The notes under the pieces were generated by a model, which was given only the letters and a program-made list of their open reading frames with translations, made no database searches and was not told the origin of the DNA. A stretch of DNA of 64,000 nt, from positions 1 through 64,000 of the forward strand of contig CAZLMW010000014.1 of assembly GCA_964560875.1 (NCBI GenBank). Reading direction: 5' to 3'. A program made the translations under genes and the position numbers. The stretch's first letter is position 1, and every line of letters begins with the position of its first letter. Shown piece by piece: positions 44,401 to 54,200 of this stretch. Source of the stretch: CAZLMW01 sp964560875 (lineage in GTDB: Bacteria > Myxococcota_A > UBA9042).

Positions 44401-46054
44401 GCGCTTTCAGATCGGCCGCGAAGTGGTCGAGATGTGTGGCGCATTCCTCTACGCCGATCAGCTCAAGAAACTGCCCGCGCGACTGCGAATGTACATGGCG
44501 GGAACGCTCGACGTGCCGCGGTTTGGGGCGCTCAAGAAGTCGATGGCGACGCTTGATATGCGGCTGTCCGTGATGCGGTCGCCGGCGCTCAAGGGAGACA
44601 CGAAAGCCTGGTGTCTGCGCAAACCGGCGAAGGGCGCGATGCGCCTGACCGGCCCGTTCGATGGGCTGCGGCTCGATGGACGGCTCAAGCTCAAACCGTC
44701 GACCGTCGTGCCGCGCGGCTTTGGCAAGGAAGTGCTGCTCGCCGGTGGCGGCGCGATCGACCTGCGCACCGATGGCAAAGAGGGCATGACCATCACCGTC
44801 GACGAAAGCCACACGATCGAGGGCCGCATCGACGACGGACGGTTCCGCTTCCACGGCACGGCGCAAATGGTCAAGTACAAGGTCGACCACATGAACGCCC
44901 ACTTCGAGGCCGAGGACTACGAATACGTCCAGCCCAAGGAGTACTCGGTCATCGTCGCGCCCACGCTGCACGTCGTCGGCACCAACATGCTCGATGACAA
45001 GCGCCGCGATGTGACGCTGTCGGGCGATGTGAAGGTCACCGAGGCGGCGTACACCAAGAGCCACGATGCGCTGCGGGCCATCGGACAAAACCTGGTCAGC
45101 CGCGAGGTCAGCGGCGGCGGGGAGTCGTTCCTTGAGAAGAACCCGGCCTACAAGGACATCAAGCTCAAGCTCCGGGTCAGCGGGCGCAACATCGAGGTGA
45201 CGTCCAAGCTGCCGTTCTTGCGCACCGATGTGGAGATGAGCGCGCGCGAACTCAAAGTGGGCGGCACCCTCGGCAACATGACGGTCGATGGGCGGCTGCG
45301 CATCGAACACGGCTCGACGCTGACCTACGAGCTCTTCAAACGCGAGTTCGAGGTCGAAAAGGGCTTCCTGGACTTCTCGGGCAACGTCGCCAATCCCAAC
45401 GTGCAGGTGCAGGCGCGGACCGACATCGAGCTCGCGCAAACCGACGACGCTGCGGGGTCCAATCTCGACATCGGACCCGGCTTTGGAGGCTCGGCGGGCA
45501 GCGGCAGCGGGCAGATCCGCATCATCAAGGTGTGGGTCGGCGTTGACGGCTTGCTGTTTGACCCTGCCAAGGCGGCGCGCGGCGACTTCTCGGCGATCAA
45601 CAAGAAGCTGAACATCCGCTTGTGGTCCATGCCCAGCTACGACCAGGCCAACCTCATGGCGCTCGTGCTCACGGGCAACCTGCTCACCGGCGGCCAGGGG
45701 GCGTCACTCGGGTTGGGTTACCTGACCAATGAGCTGTCGGAGATCTTCGCCTCGACGCTGCTGTCCTCGTTCATCAAGCTCGACAAATTCGAGGTCGCCC
45801 CGAAGCTCGACGGCGGCGCGTTGATCGAGGTGCGTCAAAAGCTCGGCAGGTCGCTGTCGATCGCCGGAAAGGCGGAACGAGGCGGCGCACGGACAAGCAC
45901 CGAGGCGAGCTTCAACTTCCGGATCAGCGATCGCTTGTCGTTTGACGGGATGGCGCGGTCGGCCCAATCGACGCAGTACAACCAGCAGATCTACAGGGCG
46001 ACTCTGCGCTACCGCGTGCCGATCGAGCGGTTCTCGGAGATCTTCGGCCTGTGA
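41471..46054 (+). CDS. tamB: TamB-type translocation/assembly module protein
   Basis: A 1527-residue protein. Near the N-terminus a single transmembrane anchor (VVRITLAVVALVLWVYFAV) is followed by AsmA/TamB-like beta-rich sequence over about 1100 residues, consistent with a long hydrophobic groove. The C-terminal TamB (DUF490) domain covers about residues 1180-1527, including GFLDFSGNVANPNVQVQART and a final strand VPIERFSEIFGL. TamB-like proteins span the periplasm and carry phospholipids or assist outer-membrane protein assembly with an Omp85 partner. It overlaps the next gene, which encodes that partner, by 4 nt (GTGA). The start is a GTG with a poor ribosome-binding site. Confidence 0.9.
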   Translation: MNDLRRTGITKRGAKRLLKVVGVSLYALVVRITLAVVALVLWVYFAVNSAFVAGQISTFATDALPGSVTAAHVQWGPAPGYLRLIKPVVKAPDATVVIAAEWLDLRVDWTSLVSDLVAGRDAIEVRILTARMVAPRIRLDTDDRGRLKIALAFADPDAAKKKDGGRPFMLSIDSLSAREVDYFMQLNGTKLVAKGGELEGSVAMRTAANEKTTLSWETRTLTVAHAQVWLDAFDRSGLKQLPGGPFVVQSMKGDLERVDIQGASMDLPHINLARSDYTMTLGPPLDIRGSRVLMTASTRAPMFNAMLGPLFDCDATIDGGFHWRSPTKEAAAAGERGLFEATGNVTGEGLMGGFMTRSVKGRVAMKMGHHTAEHVASGKPSMEIDTTGLVIDAFDGRLRSDRVRYKLFDKGRMTTRGKIASDNVSIGKVLATQVVNIGGKAAIAMQGRLSGVADTFVDFTMRKDADELRKAGKPPFDLQVTLDTDLRMARQTEGVLLKKALPQLFVRGGIDYATGPDRGTKMAFRKVELSNLGSGEGIDMRPTLAHKAQWLKADGVLALTEGKVRLKTDLHMPDLAALLEPLDIKGITGALSLRNAEIEGDLLAPRVKGKLQGRKIVAAGYSVEEIDAGLGLRDGKLTLDGANIAVFGGRLSGDFAIGLFSKDLKTIRKLPVIEARKLSVFGMPVQRIIEPMGITNVRTVCDVRNGSLDIDLREPMKTIRFSGQTRLVKVDVPYQKYDALQANVLMTGGKITLDKLVATIPAAGRGRRPVQITGRMALDITEPKRLRYDIDLDTPRLDFDQLDYLRGLRMPMRGQLAGRIKMRGDLVDAAMDLDLQVTGLAWDKIWMGDSQVSLAKKRGKPAIVTSRKFFKRFDLLDKSTIIFERLIPNQWAINMRAHDLDPMQFLGLEPMQGARVITNGTGLFKMDFRPGKDVFSVALEVPDAGMEVELDGGFDNLRNKGIMRMMVLPTRVDFQSTRFQIGREVVEMCGAFLYADQLKKLPARLRMYMAGTLDVPRFGALKKSMATLDMRLSVMRSPALKGDTKAWCLRKPAKGAMRLTGPFDGLRLDGRLKLKPSTVVPRGFGKEVLLAGGGAIDLRTDGKEGMTITVDESHTIEGRIDDGRFRFHGTAQMVKYKVDHMNAHFEAEDYEYVQPKEYSVIVAPTLHVVGTNMLDDKRRDVTLSGDVKVTEAAYTKSHDALRAIGQNLVSREVSGGGESFLEKNPAYKDIKLKLRVSGRNIEVTSKLPFLRTDVEMSARELKVGGTLGNMTVDGRLRIEHGSTLTYELFKREFEVEKGFLDFSGNVANPNVQVQARTDIELAQTDDAAGSNLDIGPGFGGSAGSGSGQIRIIKVWVGVDGLLFDPAKAARGDFSAINKKLNIRLWSMPSYDQANLMALVLTGNLLTGGQGASLGLGYLTNELSEIFASTLLSSFIKLDKFEVAPKLDGGALIEVRQKLGRSLSIAGKAERGGARTSTEASFNFRISDRLSFDGMARSAQSTQYNQQIYRATLRYRVPIERFSEIFGL

Positions 46055-49000
46055 CGACACGCTGCTTCATCGGCGTCGTGGCGACGGGCCTGCTGCTTTG
46101 CGGCGAGGCGGGGGCACAGCCGTACAGCACGGCAACAAGCGGCGATCCGGCCATCGCGGACGAGCTGCGGCTGACCTGCTGCAACAAGGCGATCAAACGT
46201 TCGGCCAACGCACCGGTTTGCCCCAAAGATGCGCTCGATGTGCAGGACGGAGCGGCCGGGCGGGTGGGCGCGCGCGGTATCCAGGCGCAGCAGAAGAAGC
46301 GTGAGGCCGTCGCCGTCGCCGACATCAAGAAGGCCGAAAAGACGTGCCTGGGTCACCCCATCGCCGAGGTGGATCTGCAGGGCTGCATCGGCACCCGGTG
46401 CCAATCCGAGGCGCGTCGCCGCCGATTTCTGAGCCTGCTCGACCTGGCCATCGACAAGCCGCTCAAGGCAGGCCAACTCGCGCTCGGACGACAACGGCTG
46501 CTTCACACCGGCTTCTTCCAGGTCCCCCACGTCTACTGCCGCATCCGGTACGGCAAGGCGAAAATCGCGTTCAAAGTGAAAGGCAACCGCTTCATCCGAC
46601 GGATTCGCTTTCATCGCAACGAAAAGGTCTACGGCGAGGACTTGCAGGGTCGGCTCATCTTCCAGCCGGGCGACGTGCTCGACCCGCTCTCACCAGCCGG
46701 GCGCGACATCTTGCAGCGGCAATGTTCGGTGCTCGCGACCCTGTACACCAAGCGCGGCCACGACGACGCGGTGATCCATGTGCGCAGCCGCTCGACCGGA
46801 ATCGGGCTCGTTGCCGTGGATATCGCCGTGGACGAGGGCGTCAAGCACCGCGTGTCGCGCTATCGGGTCACAATCAAAGATCCAGCCGTGCCCAGCAGCG
46901 ACGAGAGACGGCTCGGCCTGGCCTGCGAGAAGGTCACCAAGAGAGACATCCTGCGGGTCAGCGGACTGGAGGGCGAAGACGTCTTCGCGGGCCGCCTCCG
47001 CGTCAAGGCACGAGGCAAGATCCGCCGCTACTTGCGCATGCTCGGGTACGCCAAGCCGCGCATCACGATCGAGCACCTCGATGTCGAACAGCTGGTGAAG
47101 ATCGGCGTCAAGCTCGGCCGCTGCAACGTCGTGCGCATGATGACGCGCGAGACCACCGACAGCCCGTTCACGCCGACCTCCGACGAAGATCTGCTCGGCT
47201 CCATGAGCTTTGCCGAGTCGGGCGTCTTCGACCTCGACGAAGCCGAACGAAGCCGCCGCGCCCTGCGCGCGATGCTCGAAAACCGCGGCGCCCTCTTCGC
47301 CCAGGTACGCATGGACTTTCGGCGCGTGCCGAGGACCACGACGGGACGCATCGACACCGCCGTTACCTATTACATTACAACTCGTTACGCAGCACAGATC
47401 CGCGCGCTCCGGTTCCCCGGGCTGGCCCACTACAAGGACGAACAGATCAAGGCTGTCATCGGCACGCACGCCTACGATTTCTTCGGTCAGGGCGGCTACT
47501 TGCAGATCAACCAGATGCTCGCCGACCTGTCGCGGCTCAAGTCGTTTTACGAGTCGGAGGGGTTTTTCGAGTTCCGCTACAAGCTGCGACGCGGCGCAGC
47601 CAGCCGGTTCAAGGGCGTCTTCGACCGGCGCCACTACACCCGTGGACGCGAGGAGATCTGGGAGTACCTGCTGCCCGATCGCGGCTTCAAGGTCCGTCGG
47701 CCCGGGGGCGAAAATTTCATCTACGTCGAGGTGCCGGTCGAAGAGGGACGCCGGTCGCGCCTGACCAAGCTCAGCATCGCGGGCGCATCCAGGGGGCACG
47801 CCGCCAGGGTTCGCGAGCTCATGGGGCTGTCCAAGGGGTCGGTCATCAGCTACCGACGCTTGCTCGAGGGCGTGCACGCGGCCGAGCGATACTACCATGA
47901 TCTCGGCTACTTCCAGATGCGCTTTCTGCTCGAATGTTGGGGCCGCGGCTACTCGGGAGCTGGCGTTGCCGGGTTGGGCAGGCTCGGCGGCGACGACAAG
48001 GCCGGTCTGAAAGGAAAGTCCAGCGCTGCCAAGGCGGGCCCGGCGGCGGACAAAGGCAGCAATCCGCTCGCGGGCCTCGTCGGCAAACAACCCGCTAAGA
48101 ATCTGACGCCGTGGGAGCAGGGCAAGTCCGAAAACCGCTGCCGCCAGGCGCGCCTGCTCGCCGAAAAAGTCTCGCTCCGGCTCACGGTCGCCGAAGGAAA
48201 GCGCGTGCGCATGGGCGAGGTCTTCATCTCGGGCAACTTCGACACCGACGACGACATCCTGCTGCGGGACCTGCCGCGGCCGGGCGAACCGTTCTCCAAG
48301 CCGCGGCTTTTCGATGCGCAACGCATGCTCCGCAACACCGGCCTGTTCGACTCTGTGACCTTCGACTACATCGGCGCGGATGAAGACCCCGTGCGCGACC
48401 GCATCGCCGTGCTCGTCCGGGTGGTGGAGTCGCGCAGCAAGGACCTGCAGTTCGAAGCGGGCTTTCAGACCATCAACGCCGAACGCCAACAGCAGCAAAG
48501 CGGCGGCAGCTCGGTCGTGACCACGCCGGCCTTCGTCGTCGATCATATCGAGCACCAGACCAGCGCCCAGCAGCGCCTGACCACGGGCTACGGCACGCAT
48601 ATGGGCGTCGTCTTGCCGAGCCTGCTGCTCACCGGCGGCGGCAGCTTCGTCGAGCGCAACCTGTGGGGTCAGGGTCACTTGCTCGAGCTGCGCGGACAGC
48701 TCGGGTGGACCTTCGACAAGATCGGCCCGGACCTCATTATCCCCGAGCTCGTCAACGTGGGTCTGACCTACTTCAACCGGCGGCTCGCGGGCTCGGACTG
48801 GTCGCTGCGACTCATCGCGCCGTATTTCATCCGCGACTACGCGACCATCACCATCGATATCGACAAGATCGGCGCGGCGGCGGAGGTGTCCAAGCGGTTT
48901 GGCCGACTCGCGTTTACGACCGGCGTCGACCTCGCTTATGTGCGCACCCGCGAACTGCTGCTCAACGAGCCGTTTACCGACTTCTCGTTTCAGCAAAAGC

Positions 49001-49785
49001 TCATCCCGCGCGTCACCTACGACTCGACCGACAGCCCGCTCAACCCCACCCGCGGCGCGTTCCTCGCGGTGTCTGCGGCGCTCATCAACGCGCAGCTCTT
49101 CGACACCGCGGGCAAGAGCACCGGCACGGGCTCGTTCGTGAAGATCGACGCCACCGGCAAGTGGTTCAAGCGCTTCGGCGGCCAGTGGGTCCTGGCGAGC
49201 ATGTTGCGACTCGGCGGCGCGTATCACCTCGCTACCAACACGACCAGCGCGTCAGACCGCAAGCTGCCGGCCAACGAACGGTTTCGACTTGGCGGAGCGC
49301 TTGGCGTGCGCGGCTTCTCGACCGGCGGCATCCCACAAGCCAACCCCGACGGCACAACACGCGGCGTCGACAACGCGGACCCGGTCGACTACGACCCGCA
49401 GGGCAACCAGCTGCCGTACAAGTGCGCGCAAAAAGACAGCCTCGACAACTGCGTGGCGTACCAAGTGGCAAACGACGGCGACGTTCTCGTCAGCGGCGCC
49501 ATCGAGCTGCGCACCCCGCCGGTCTTCTTCGACTCGCTACGGCTGGCCTTCTTCTACGACTTCGGCGGCATCTCCGAAGACCTCGGCGGGCTCAACGCCG
49601 AAACCATCCGGACGGGGACAGGCGTCGGGCTGCGCTGGCTCTTCTCCGGCCAGATTCCGGTTCGACTCGACGTCGCGACGCCAACAGAAACGCGCTGCCT
49701 CGATCCGGGCGTCAAGGAAACAGCCGCCTGCGAAAACATCGAAGAGCCGGTGCAATTTCACTTCGGGCTGCTCTATGCCTTCTGA
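46051..49785 (+). CDS. tamA: TamA/BamA-type Omp85 outer-membrane protein, enlarged
   Basis: A 1244-residue protein with a signal peptide (MTTRCFIGVVATGLLLCGEA), about twice the length of E. coli TamA. After a short N-terminal extension the periplasmic part holds a series of POTRA-like domains; the repeated strand-helix pattern appears around residues 90-300, 430-640 and 690-800. A Gly/Ala/Lys-rich insert lies between, near residues 630-690. The C-terminal half is the 16-stranded barrel with the Omp85 motif LGGALGVRGFS. Start and stop overlap tamB as GTGA, so the two are translated together. The gene order (TamB first) is the reverse of E. coli. The extra POTRAs may reach across a thicker periplasm. 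Confidence 0.9.
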   Translation: MTTRCFIGVVATGLLLCGEAGAQPYSTATSGDPAIADELRLTCCNKAIKRSANAPVCPKDALDVQDGAAGRVGARGIQAQQKKREAVAVADIKKAEKTCLGHPIAEVDLQGCIGTRCQSEARRRRFLSLLDLAIDKPLKAGQLALGRQRLLHTGFFQVPHVYCRIRYGKAKIAFKVKGNRFIRRIRFHRNEKVYGEDLQGRLIFQPGDVLDPLSPAGRDILQRQCSVLATLYTKRGHDDAVIHVRSRSTGIGLVAVDIAVDEGVKHRVSRYRVTIKDPAVPSSDERRLGLACEKVTKRDILRVSGLEGEDVFAGRLRVKARGKIRRYLRMLGYAKPRITIEHLDVEQLVKIGVKLGRCNVVRMMTRETTDSPFTPTSDEDLLGSMSFAESGVFDLDEAERSRRALRAMLENRGALFAQVRMDFRRVPRTTTGRIDTAVTYYITTRYAAQIRALRFPGLAHYKDEQIKAVIGTHAYDFFGQGGYLQINQMLADLSRLKSFYESEGFFEFRYKLRRGAASRFKGVFDRRHYTRGREEIWEYLLPDRGFKVRRPGGENFIYVEVPVEEGRRSRLTKLSIAGASRGHAARVRELMGLSKGSVISYRRLLEGVHAAERYYHDLGYFQMRFLLECWGRGYSGAGVAGLGRLGGDDKAGLKGKSSAAKAGPAADKGSNPLAGLVGKQPAKNLTPWEQGKSENRCRQARLLAEKVSLRLTVAEGKRVRMGEVFISGNFDTDDDILLRDLPRPGEPFSKPRLFDAQRMLRNTGLFDSVTFDYIGADEDPVRDRIAVLVRVVESRSKDLQFEAGFQTINAERQQQQSGGSSVVTTPAFVVDHIEHQTSAQQRLTTGYGTHMGVVLPSLLLTGGGSFVERNLWGQGHLLELRGQLGWTFDKIGPDLIIPELVNVGLTYFNRRLAGSDWSLRLIAPYFIRDYATITIDIDKIGAAAEVSKRFGRLAFTTGVDLAYVRTRELLLNEPFTDFSFQQKLIPRVTYDSTDSPLNPTRGAFLAVSAALINAQLFDTAGKSTGTGSFVKIDATGKWFKRFGGQWVLASMLRLGGAYHLATNTTSASDRKLPANERFRLGGALGVRGFSTGGIPQANPDGTTRGVDNADPVDYDPQGNQLPYKCAQKDSLDNCVAYQVANDGDVLVSGAIELRTPPVFFDSLRLAFFYDFGGISEDLGGLNAETIRTGTGVGLRWLFSGQIPVRLDVATPTETRCLDPGVKETAACENIEEPVQFHFGLLYAF

Positions 49786-50224
49786 TCGCTCGGCGACCGA
49801 CAAGACCGAACCAACGACCGGCTCGGCTACCGCGGACCAAACCATGGCCACGCCGCTTGACGTCGCCGCTGCTTTCGGCCGCGCCGCCGCGAATAACAAC
49901 CCCAGCGTTGCCGAGGCCTTGTGCGATCCTGTCGCGTGGGCCGATCCGCGCCTTGAATCCATCCAGCGCTTCTTCGGCCGAGCCTGCAACCCGATGTTCG
50001 GGTTCGTCATCGTGCCGCAAAACACCATCGCCGGGGCCGACAACAACCGCACCGCTGTCCGCATCGCCCTGCAACAAGCCGGCGAGACCGTGTCCGAAGG
50101 CTGGCTGCTCGGCGCCGGATCGCCCTGGCACATCCACGCCTACGTCAAATCCGAAGACGACGTGTTCGCGTTCCTGCATCCGCCTGACACGAAATCACGG
50201 GGCCCCAGCTGCCCCCACGACTGA
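49775..50224 (+). CDS. Small hypothetical protein, coupled to the TamA gene
   Basis: A 149-residue protein that begins within the last 11 nt of the Omp85 gene; an inner ATG at 49844 is an alternative start. The N-terminal 20 residues are polar. The rest (MATPLDVAAAFGRAAANNNP, then NPMFGFVIVPQNTIAGADNN and ETVSEGWLLGAGSPWHIHAY) looks like a compact alpha/beta domain. I do not recognise it. No signal peptide is visible, so it is probably cytoplasmic. The overlap suggests that it belongs to the Tam operon. Confidence 0.66.
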   Translation: MPSDRSATDKTEPTTGSATADQTMATPLDVAAAFGRAAANNNPSVAEALCDPVAWADPRLESIQRFFGRACNPMFGFVIVPQNTIAGADNNRTAVRIALQQAGETVSEGWLLGAGSPWHIHAYVKSEDDVFAFLHPPDTKSRGPSCPHD

Positions 50225-50231
50225 GGCGCAC

Positions 50232-50321
50232 ATGGGCTGCGACAATCAGGGTTGCGGATCGCGGAGGCCGGCGTGTCCAAAAGCCTGTGAGGCACCGGCG
50301 AAAAGGAGCAACGCGCGTTGA
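50232..50321 (+). CDS. Candidate 29-residue Cys-rich leader or small protein
   Basis: A short frame starts at an ATG with GAGG 5 nt upstream. It overlaps neither neighbour's core, but its TGA overlaps a possible TTG start of the next lipoprotein as TTGA. The peptide has four cysteines in 29 residues (GCDNQGCGSRRPACPKAC). This could be a cysteine-sensing leader peptide for the Cys-rich gene, or a tiny zinc-knuckle protein. It is too short to judge by coding statistics. Confidence 0.35.
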   Translation: MGCDNQGCGSRRPACPKACEAPAKRSNAR

Positions 50322-50392
50322 ACACACCGCCGATGGCGATTAGAGTGGCCCGACTCTCCAACCTCCTGCGATGCAAAGGGCCGCCGCACATC

Positions 50393-51079
50393 ATGTCCGT
50401 CTCTGGCTCCAGCCGCGCGCGTTTGCGCAATCTCGCCGCGACCGTCGCGGTCGTTGCGCTGGCGTTGGCCATGACGACCGGCTGTGGCGCCGACCTGTTG
50501 GATCCGGACGAGTTCAAGTACGACGACCCGCAGTCGATGGTCGAAACGGACAGCGCCGCCGATGCCGGCCCCAAGGACACGAGCGGCCAGGCCGACACCG
50601 GCTCAACCGATGTGGGTGAGGCCAAAGACACAGGCGGCGGCGACAAGTGCCTGACCGATTTTGATTGCCTCAACATCCCCGGCAAGACGCCGTGCAAAGT
50701 GCCGTGGTGCGATAAGGGCGCGTGCAAGCTCAAGCAGCACAAAGAAGGCACCAAGTGTTCCAACCCGCTGGTCACCCTCGGCGAGTGCGAAAAGACGAGC
50801 TGCGACGCCAAGGGTCAATGCGTCGTCAACGATCGGCCCGACAAGAAACACTGCGGCTTTGGTGTCTGCGGCAAACACTGCATGAAGGGCAAGTGCGTGG
50901 TGGCGCCGGCGGACGCGTATGACGACGACAACCCGTGCACCAAGGACTTCTGCAAACAGGGCAGTGAGATCGTGCACGAGCCGTTCACCGACCTCTCGCT
51001 GGCCTGCGACGACAACAATCCGTGCACCGAAAAGGAGTACTGCGCGGCGGGTAAGTGCCTGGGATCTCCCGCGGATTGA
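50393..51079 (+). CDS. Cys-rich repeat lipoprotein, N-terminal part before an in-frame TGA
   Basis: The lipoprotein signal starts at ATG 50393 (MSVSGSSRARLRNLAATVAV) and ends MTTGC with Cys31 as anchor. An acidic Asp/Thr linker follows and then the CDDNNPCTxxxYC repeats. A TTG at 50318 with AAGGAG 9 nt upstream is an alternative, longer start. At codon 229 a TGA (51077-51079) interrupts the frame, but the same frame continues without a shift: GSPAD-stop-SDGFDCTIDACD. Related repeats have Cys at exactly this point (KIDCSDGNDCTKDLC in the giant lipoprotein). This and the feature at 51233-54925 are therefore one gene of 1510 codons broken by a Cys-to-TGA change. Confidence 0.82.
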   Translation: MSVSGSSRARLRNLAATVAVVALALAMTTGCGADLLDPDEFKYDDPQSMVETDSAADAGPKDTSGQADTGSTDVGEAKDTGGGDKCLTDFDCLNIPGKTPCKVPWCDKGACKLKQHKEGTKCSNPLVTLGECEKTSCDAKGQCVVNDRPDKKHCGFGVCGKHCMKGKCVVAPADAYDDDNPCTKDFCKQGSEIVHEPFTDLSLACDDNNPCTEKEYCAAGKCLGSPAD

Positions 51080-51232
51080 TCCGACGGGTTCGACTGCACC
51101 ATCGACGCGTGCGATCCCAAGTCGGGCTGCGTTGCGACGCCCAACAACAGCGTTTGCGACGACAATGATCCGTGCACAAAGGACGGCTGTGATCTCGCAG
51201 CGGGCTGCACGGTCACCGGCGTCAATCCGAAC

Positions 51233-54200
51233 GTGAAGTGCGACGACGGCAACGCCTGCACGACCAAGGACGCGTGCCGCAAGAACGGCAAGTGCGACGG
51301 CGAAAAGACGTGCGCGTGCAAGAAGGACATCGACTGCGACGGCAAGAGCAACAACAAGTGCATCGAGCTGATCTGCGAAAACCTGCAGTGCGCGATCGAC
51401 AAGTCCAAGGCGGTTGTCTGCGACGACAGCAACGACAGCTCGTGCGCCAAGAACACCTGCGATCCGGCGCAGGGCAAGTGCGTGATCAAACACCTGGCCG
51501 AGGGGCAGACGTGCGACGACGGCAACCCGTGCACCAAGACGTCCAAGTGCAAGGCCAGCCAATGCATCGGCTCAGGTGCCGTGACCTGCAATGACAACAA
51601 CCCCTGCACGACCGACTCGTGCAACCCGGCGGAGGGTTGTGTCTTCGACTTCAAGCCCGGGGCGTGCGACGACGGCGACAAGTGCACCGAAAACGATAAC
51701 TGCGACTCGGCCGGTTGCGTCGGCAAAAAGAAGGTCTGCGACGACACGGTGGCCTGCACGTCAAACGACTGCGACAAGGCGACCGGAAAGTGCCTTTTTC
51801 AGGGCAACAACAAGCTCTGCGAAGACAACAACCCGTGCACGATCGATAACTGCGACGAAAAGAAGGACTGCAGCAACACGCCGCTCAAGGGCGCCACGTG
51901 CGACGACGGCGACGCATGCACCAAGGATGCGTGCGAGGAAGGCAAGTGCGTGGTCGTGGACTACATCTGCAAGTGCAAAGGCGCCGCGGACTGCGACGAC
52001 AACAACCCCTGCACCACCGACGCGTGCACCGGCGGCAAATGCGAGAACAAGACCGCCAGGGATGGCACCGGCTGCGACACGGCCGATAAATGCCACGCCG
52101 CCAAGTCGGGCGTCTGCAAAGCGGGCACGTGCACCGGTGGAAAGCCCAAGGACTGCAGCAAAGGGCTCGGCCCGTGCGTGTCTGGCAGCTGCAACCCCGC
52201 CACCGGCAATTGCGAAAAACTGAACAAGACCGACGGCACGTTGTGCGACGCCGACAAGACCGGATGCACGGTCGACGACAAGTGCGTGGTCGGCGCTTGC
52301 GTCAAGGGTTCAGCGCCCGATTGCAGCAAGCTGGACGCGCCGTGCGCGAAGGGGACCTGCACGAGCACCGGCGCCAACACATTCAAGTGCGAGGGCAAGC
52401 CGCTGGCCAAGGGAACGGCCTGCGAGGACGGCAAGTTCTGCACCGTCAAGGACTCGTGTGACGCCGCGGGCAAGTGCCTGTCCGGCGGGGTCAATCCGTG
52501 CGGGTCTGCGGGCGACCAGTGCAACACCGGATTCTGCGACACCAAGGCCGACAAGTGCGCCAAGAAGCCCAAGGAGAACACCGTCAATTGCGTCGACGGC
52601 TCGTTCTGCACGGTGCACGACAAATGCGACGGCAAGGGCGTCTGCGGAAGCGGTCAGGCGCGCGTGTGCCCGGGCGCGACCTGCAAGCTCGGCCGCTGCG
52701 ATGAGAAGGGCAACAAGTGCTACCACGTCCAGGCGACAGGCGGCGCGGTCTGCAACGACAACAACGCGTGCACGACCGTCGACAAGTGCGACAAGGCCGG
52801 CAAATGCGTCGGGACCACGCCCAAGACGTGCCCAAGCTCGCCGTGTCGCCTCGCCGCGTGCGAATCCAAGAGCGGCGAATGCAAGCTCACCAACGCCAGC
52901 AACGGCGCTGCGTGCAACGACGGCAACGCGTGCACCACCGTCGACGCCTGCAGCAATGGCATTTGCGCGGGCAGCAAACCCAAAGTGTGCGGCGGCGACG
53001 CCTGCAACAACGGCGTCTGCAACACGGCATCGGGCGGCTGCGAGAAGAAGCCCAAGGCCGGTACCGTCAAGTGCGAGGACGGCACCGCCTGCACCACCGG
53101 CGACCTGTGCAAGTCCGGGCAGTGCGTGGCCGGCAAGTACACGTGTGACTGCAAGGTCAACACCGACTGCGACGACAAGAACGGCTGCACAGACGACGTC
53201 TGCGTGTCGTCGAGCGGCACGAAGCGCTGCGACAACAAGCCCAAGACCAACGCGGGCTGCAACGACGGCAAGGCCTGCACCACCGGTGACAAGTGCAGCA
53301 ACAGCGGCGTCTGCGTCGGCACGCCCAAGGTCTGCAACGACAGCAAGAGTTGCACGTCAGACTACTGCGACACCAAGACCGGCAAGTGCGTGTTCAAGCC
53401 GCTGACCGGCCAGAGCTGCAAGGACTCGAGCCTGTGCACGACCAACGACAAGTGCCAATCCGATGGCTCCTGCAAGGGCACCGCGATCACCTGCAACGAC
53501 GGCAACGCGTGCACCAAGGACGCGTGCGTCGCGGCGACCGGCAAGTGCGGGTTCACCAACACCAGCGGCGGCTGCAGCGACGGCAACGCGTGCACCACGT
53601 CCGATTCGTGCAGCGGCGGCAAGTGTTCAGGCAAGGCAAAGAGCTGCAGCGACGGCAACAGCTGCACCACCGACAAGTGCGACACCAAGACGGGTAAGTG
53701 CGGCTACAGCAACACCAACGAGGGCAAATACTGCGCCAGCGGCAAGGCGTGTCTCAAGGGCAAATGCACATGCACGTCGAGCCTGTACAAGGGCGGTGAT
53801 GGCGCGCAGGAGGTCTTCTACGACGCGGCACCGACCGACAGCGGCGGCATCATCGCGGTCGGCCGCAAGAACCGCAGCGGCAAGGGATATGAGGGCTATT
53901 GCCGCGGCATGGGCGATCACGCCAATCACAACGTCGGCGCCCAGCACTACAGCAACTCGTCCAACGACGACCAGCTACGCGATATCGCCAAGTTTGCCAG
54001 CGGCACCTACCTGGCCGTGGGCAGGTACTACGACTCGGGCATCAAGGATGACGCGGGGTGGCTGCTCAAGGTCGGCAGCAACTGCAAGGTCTTTCAACAT
54101 AAGCTCATCAAGGACACCAACGACGACCAGTACTTCGAAGGCGTGGCGTCGGACGGCAACGGCGGCGCCTGGGTCGTCGGGGCGCGCAAGTACGTCGAGA

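Noticed and set aside
42743..45439. Open frame of 898 codons on the minus strand opposite tamB
   Set aside because: It is rich in Arg, His, Asp and Leu with no family likeness, and lies fully opposite a well-supported gene. High-GC third positions produce such frames.
46690..49227. Open frame of 845 codons on the minus strand opposite the Omp85 gene
   Set aside because: It is a composition shadow of the real gene, with no signal, motif or ribosome-binding site that makes sense.
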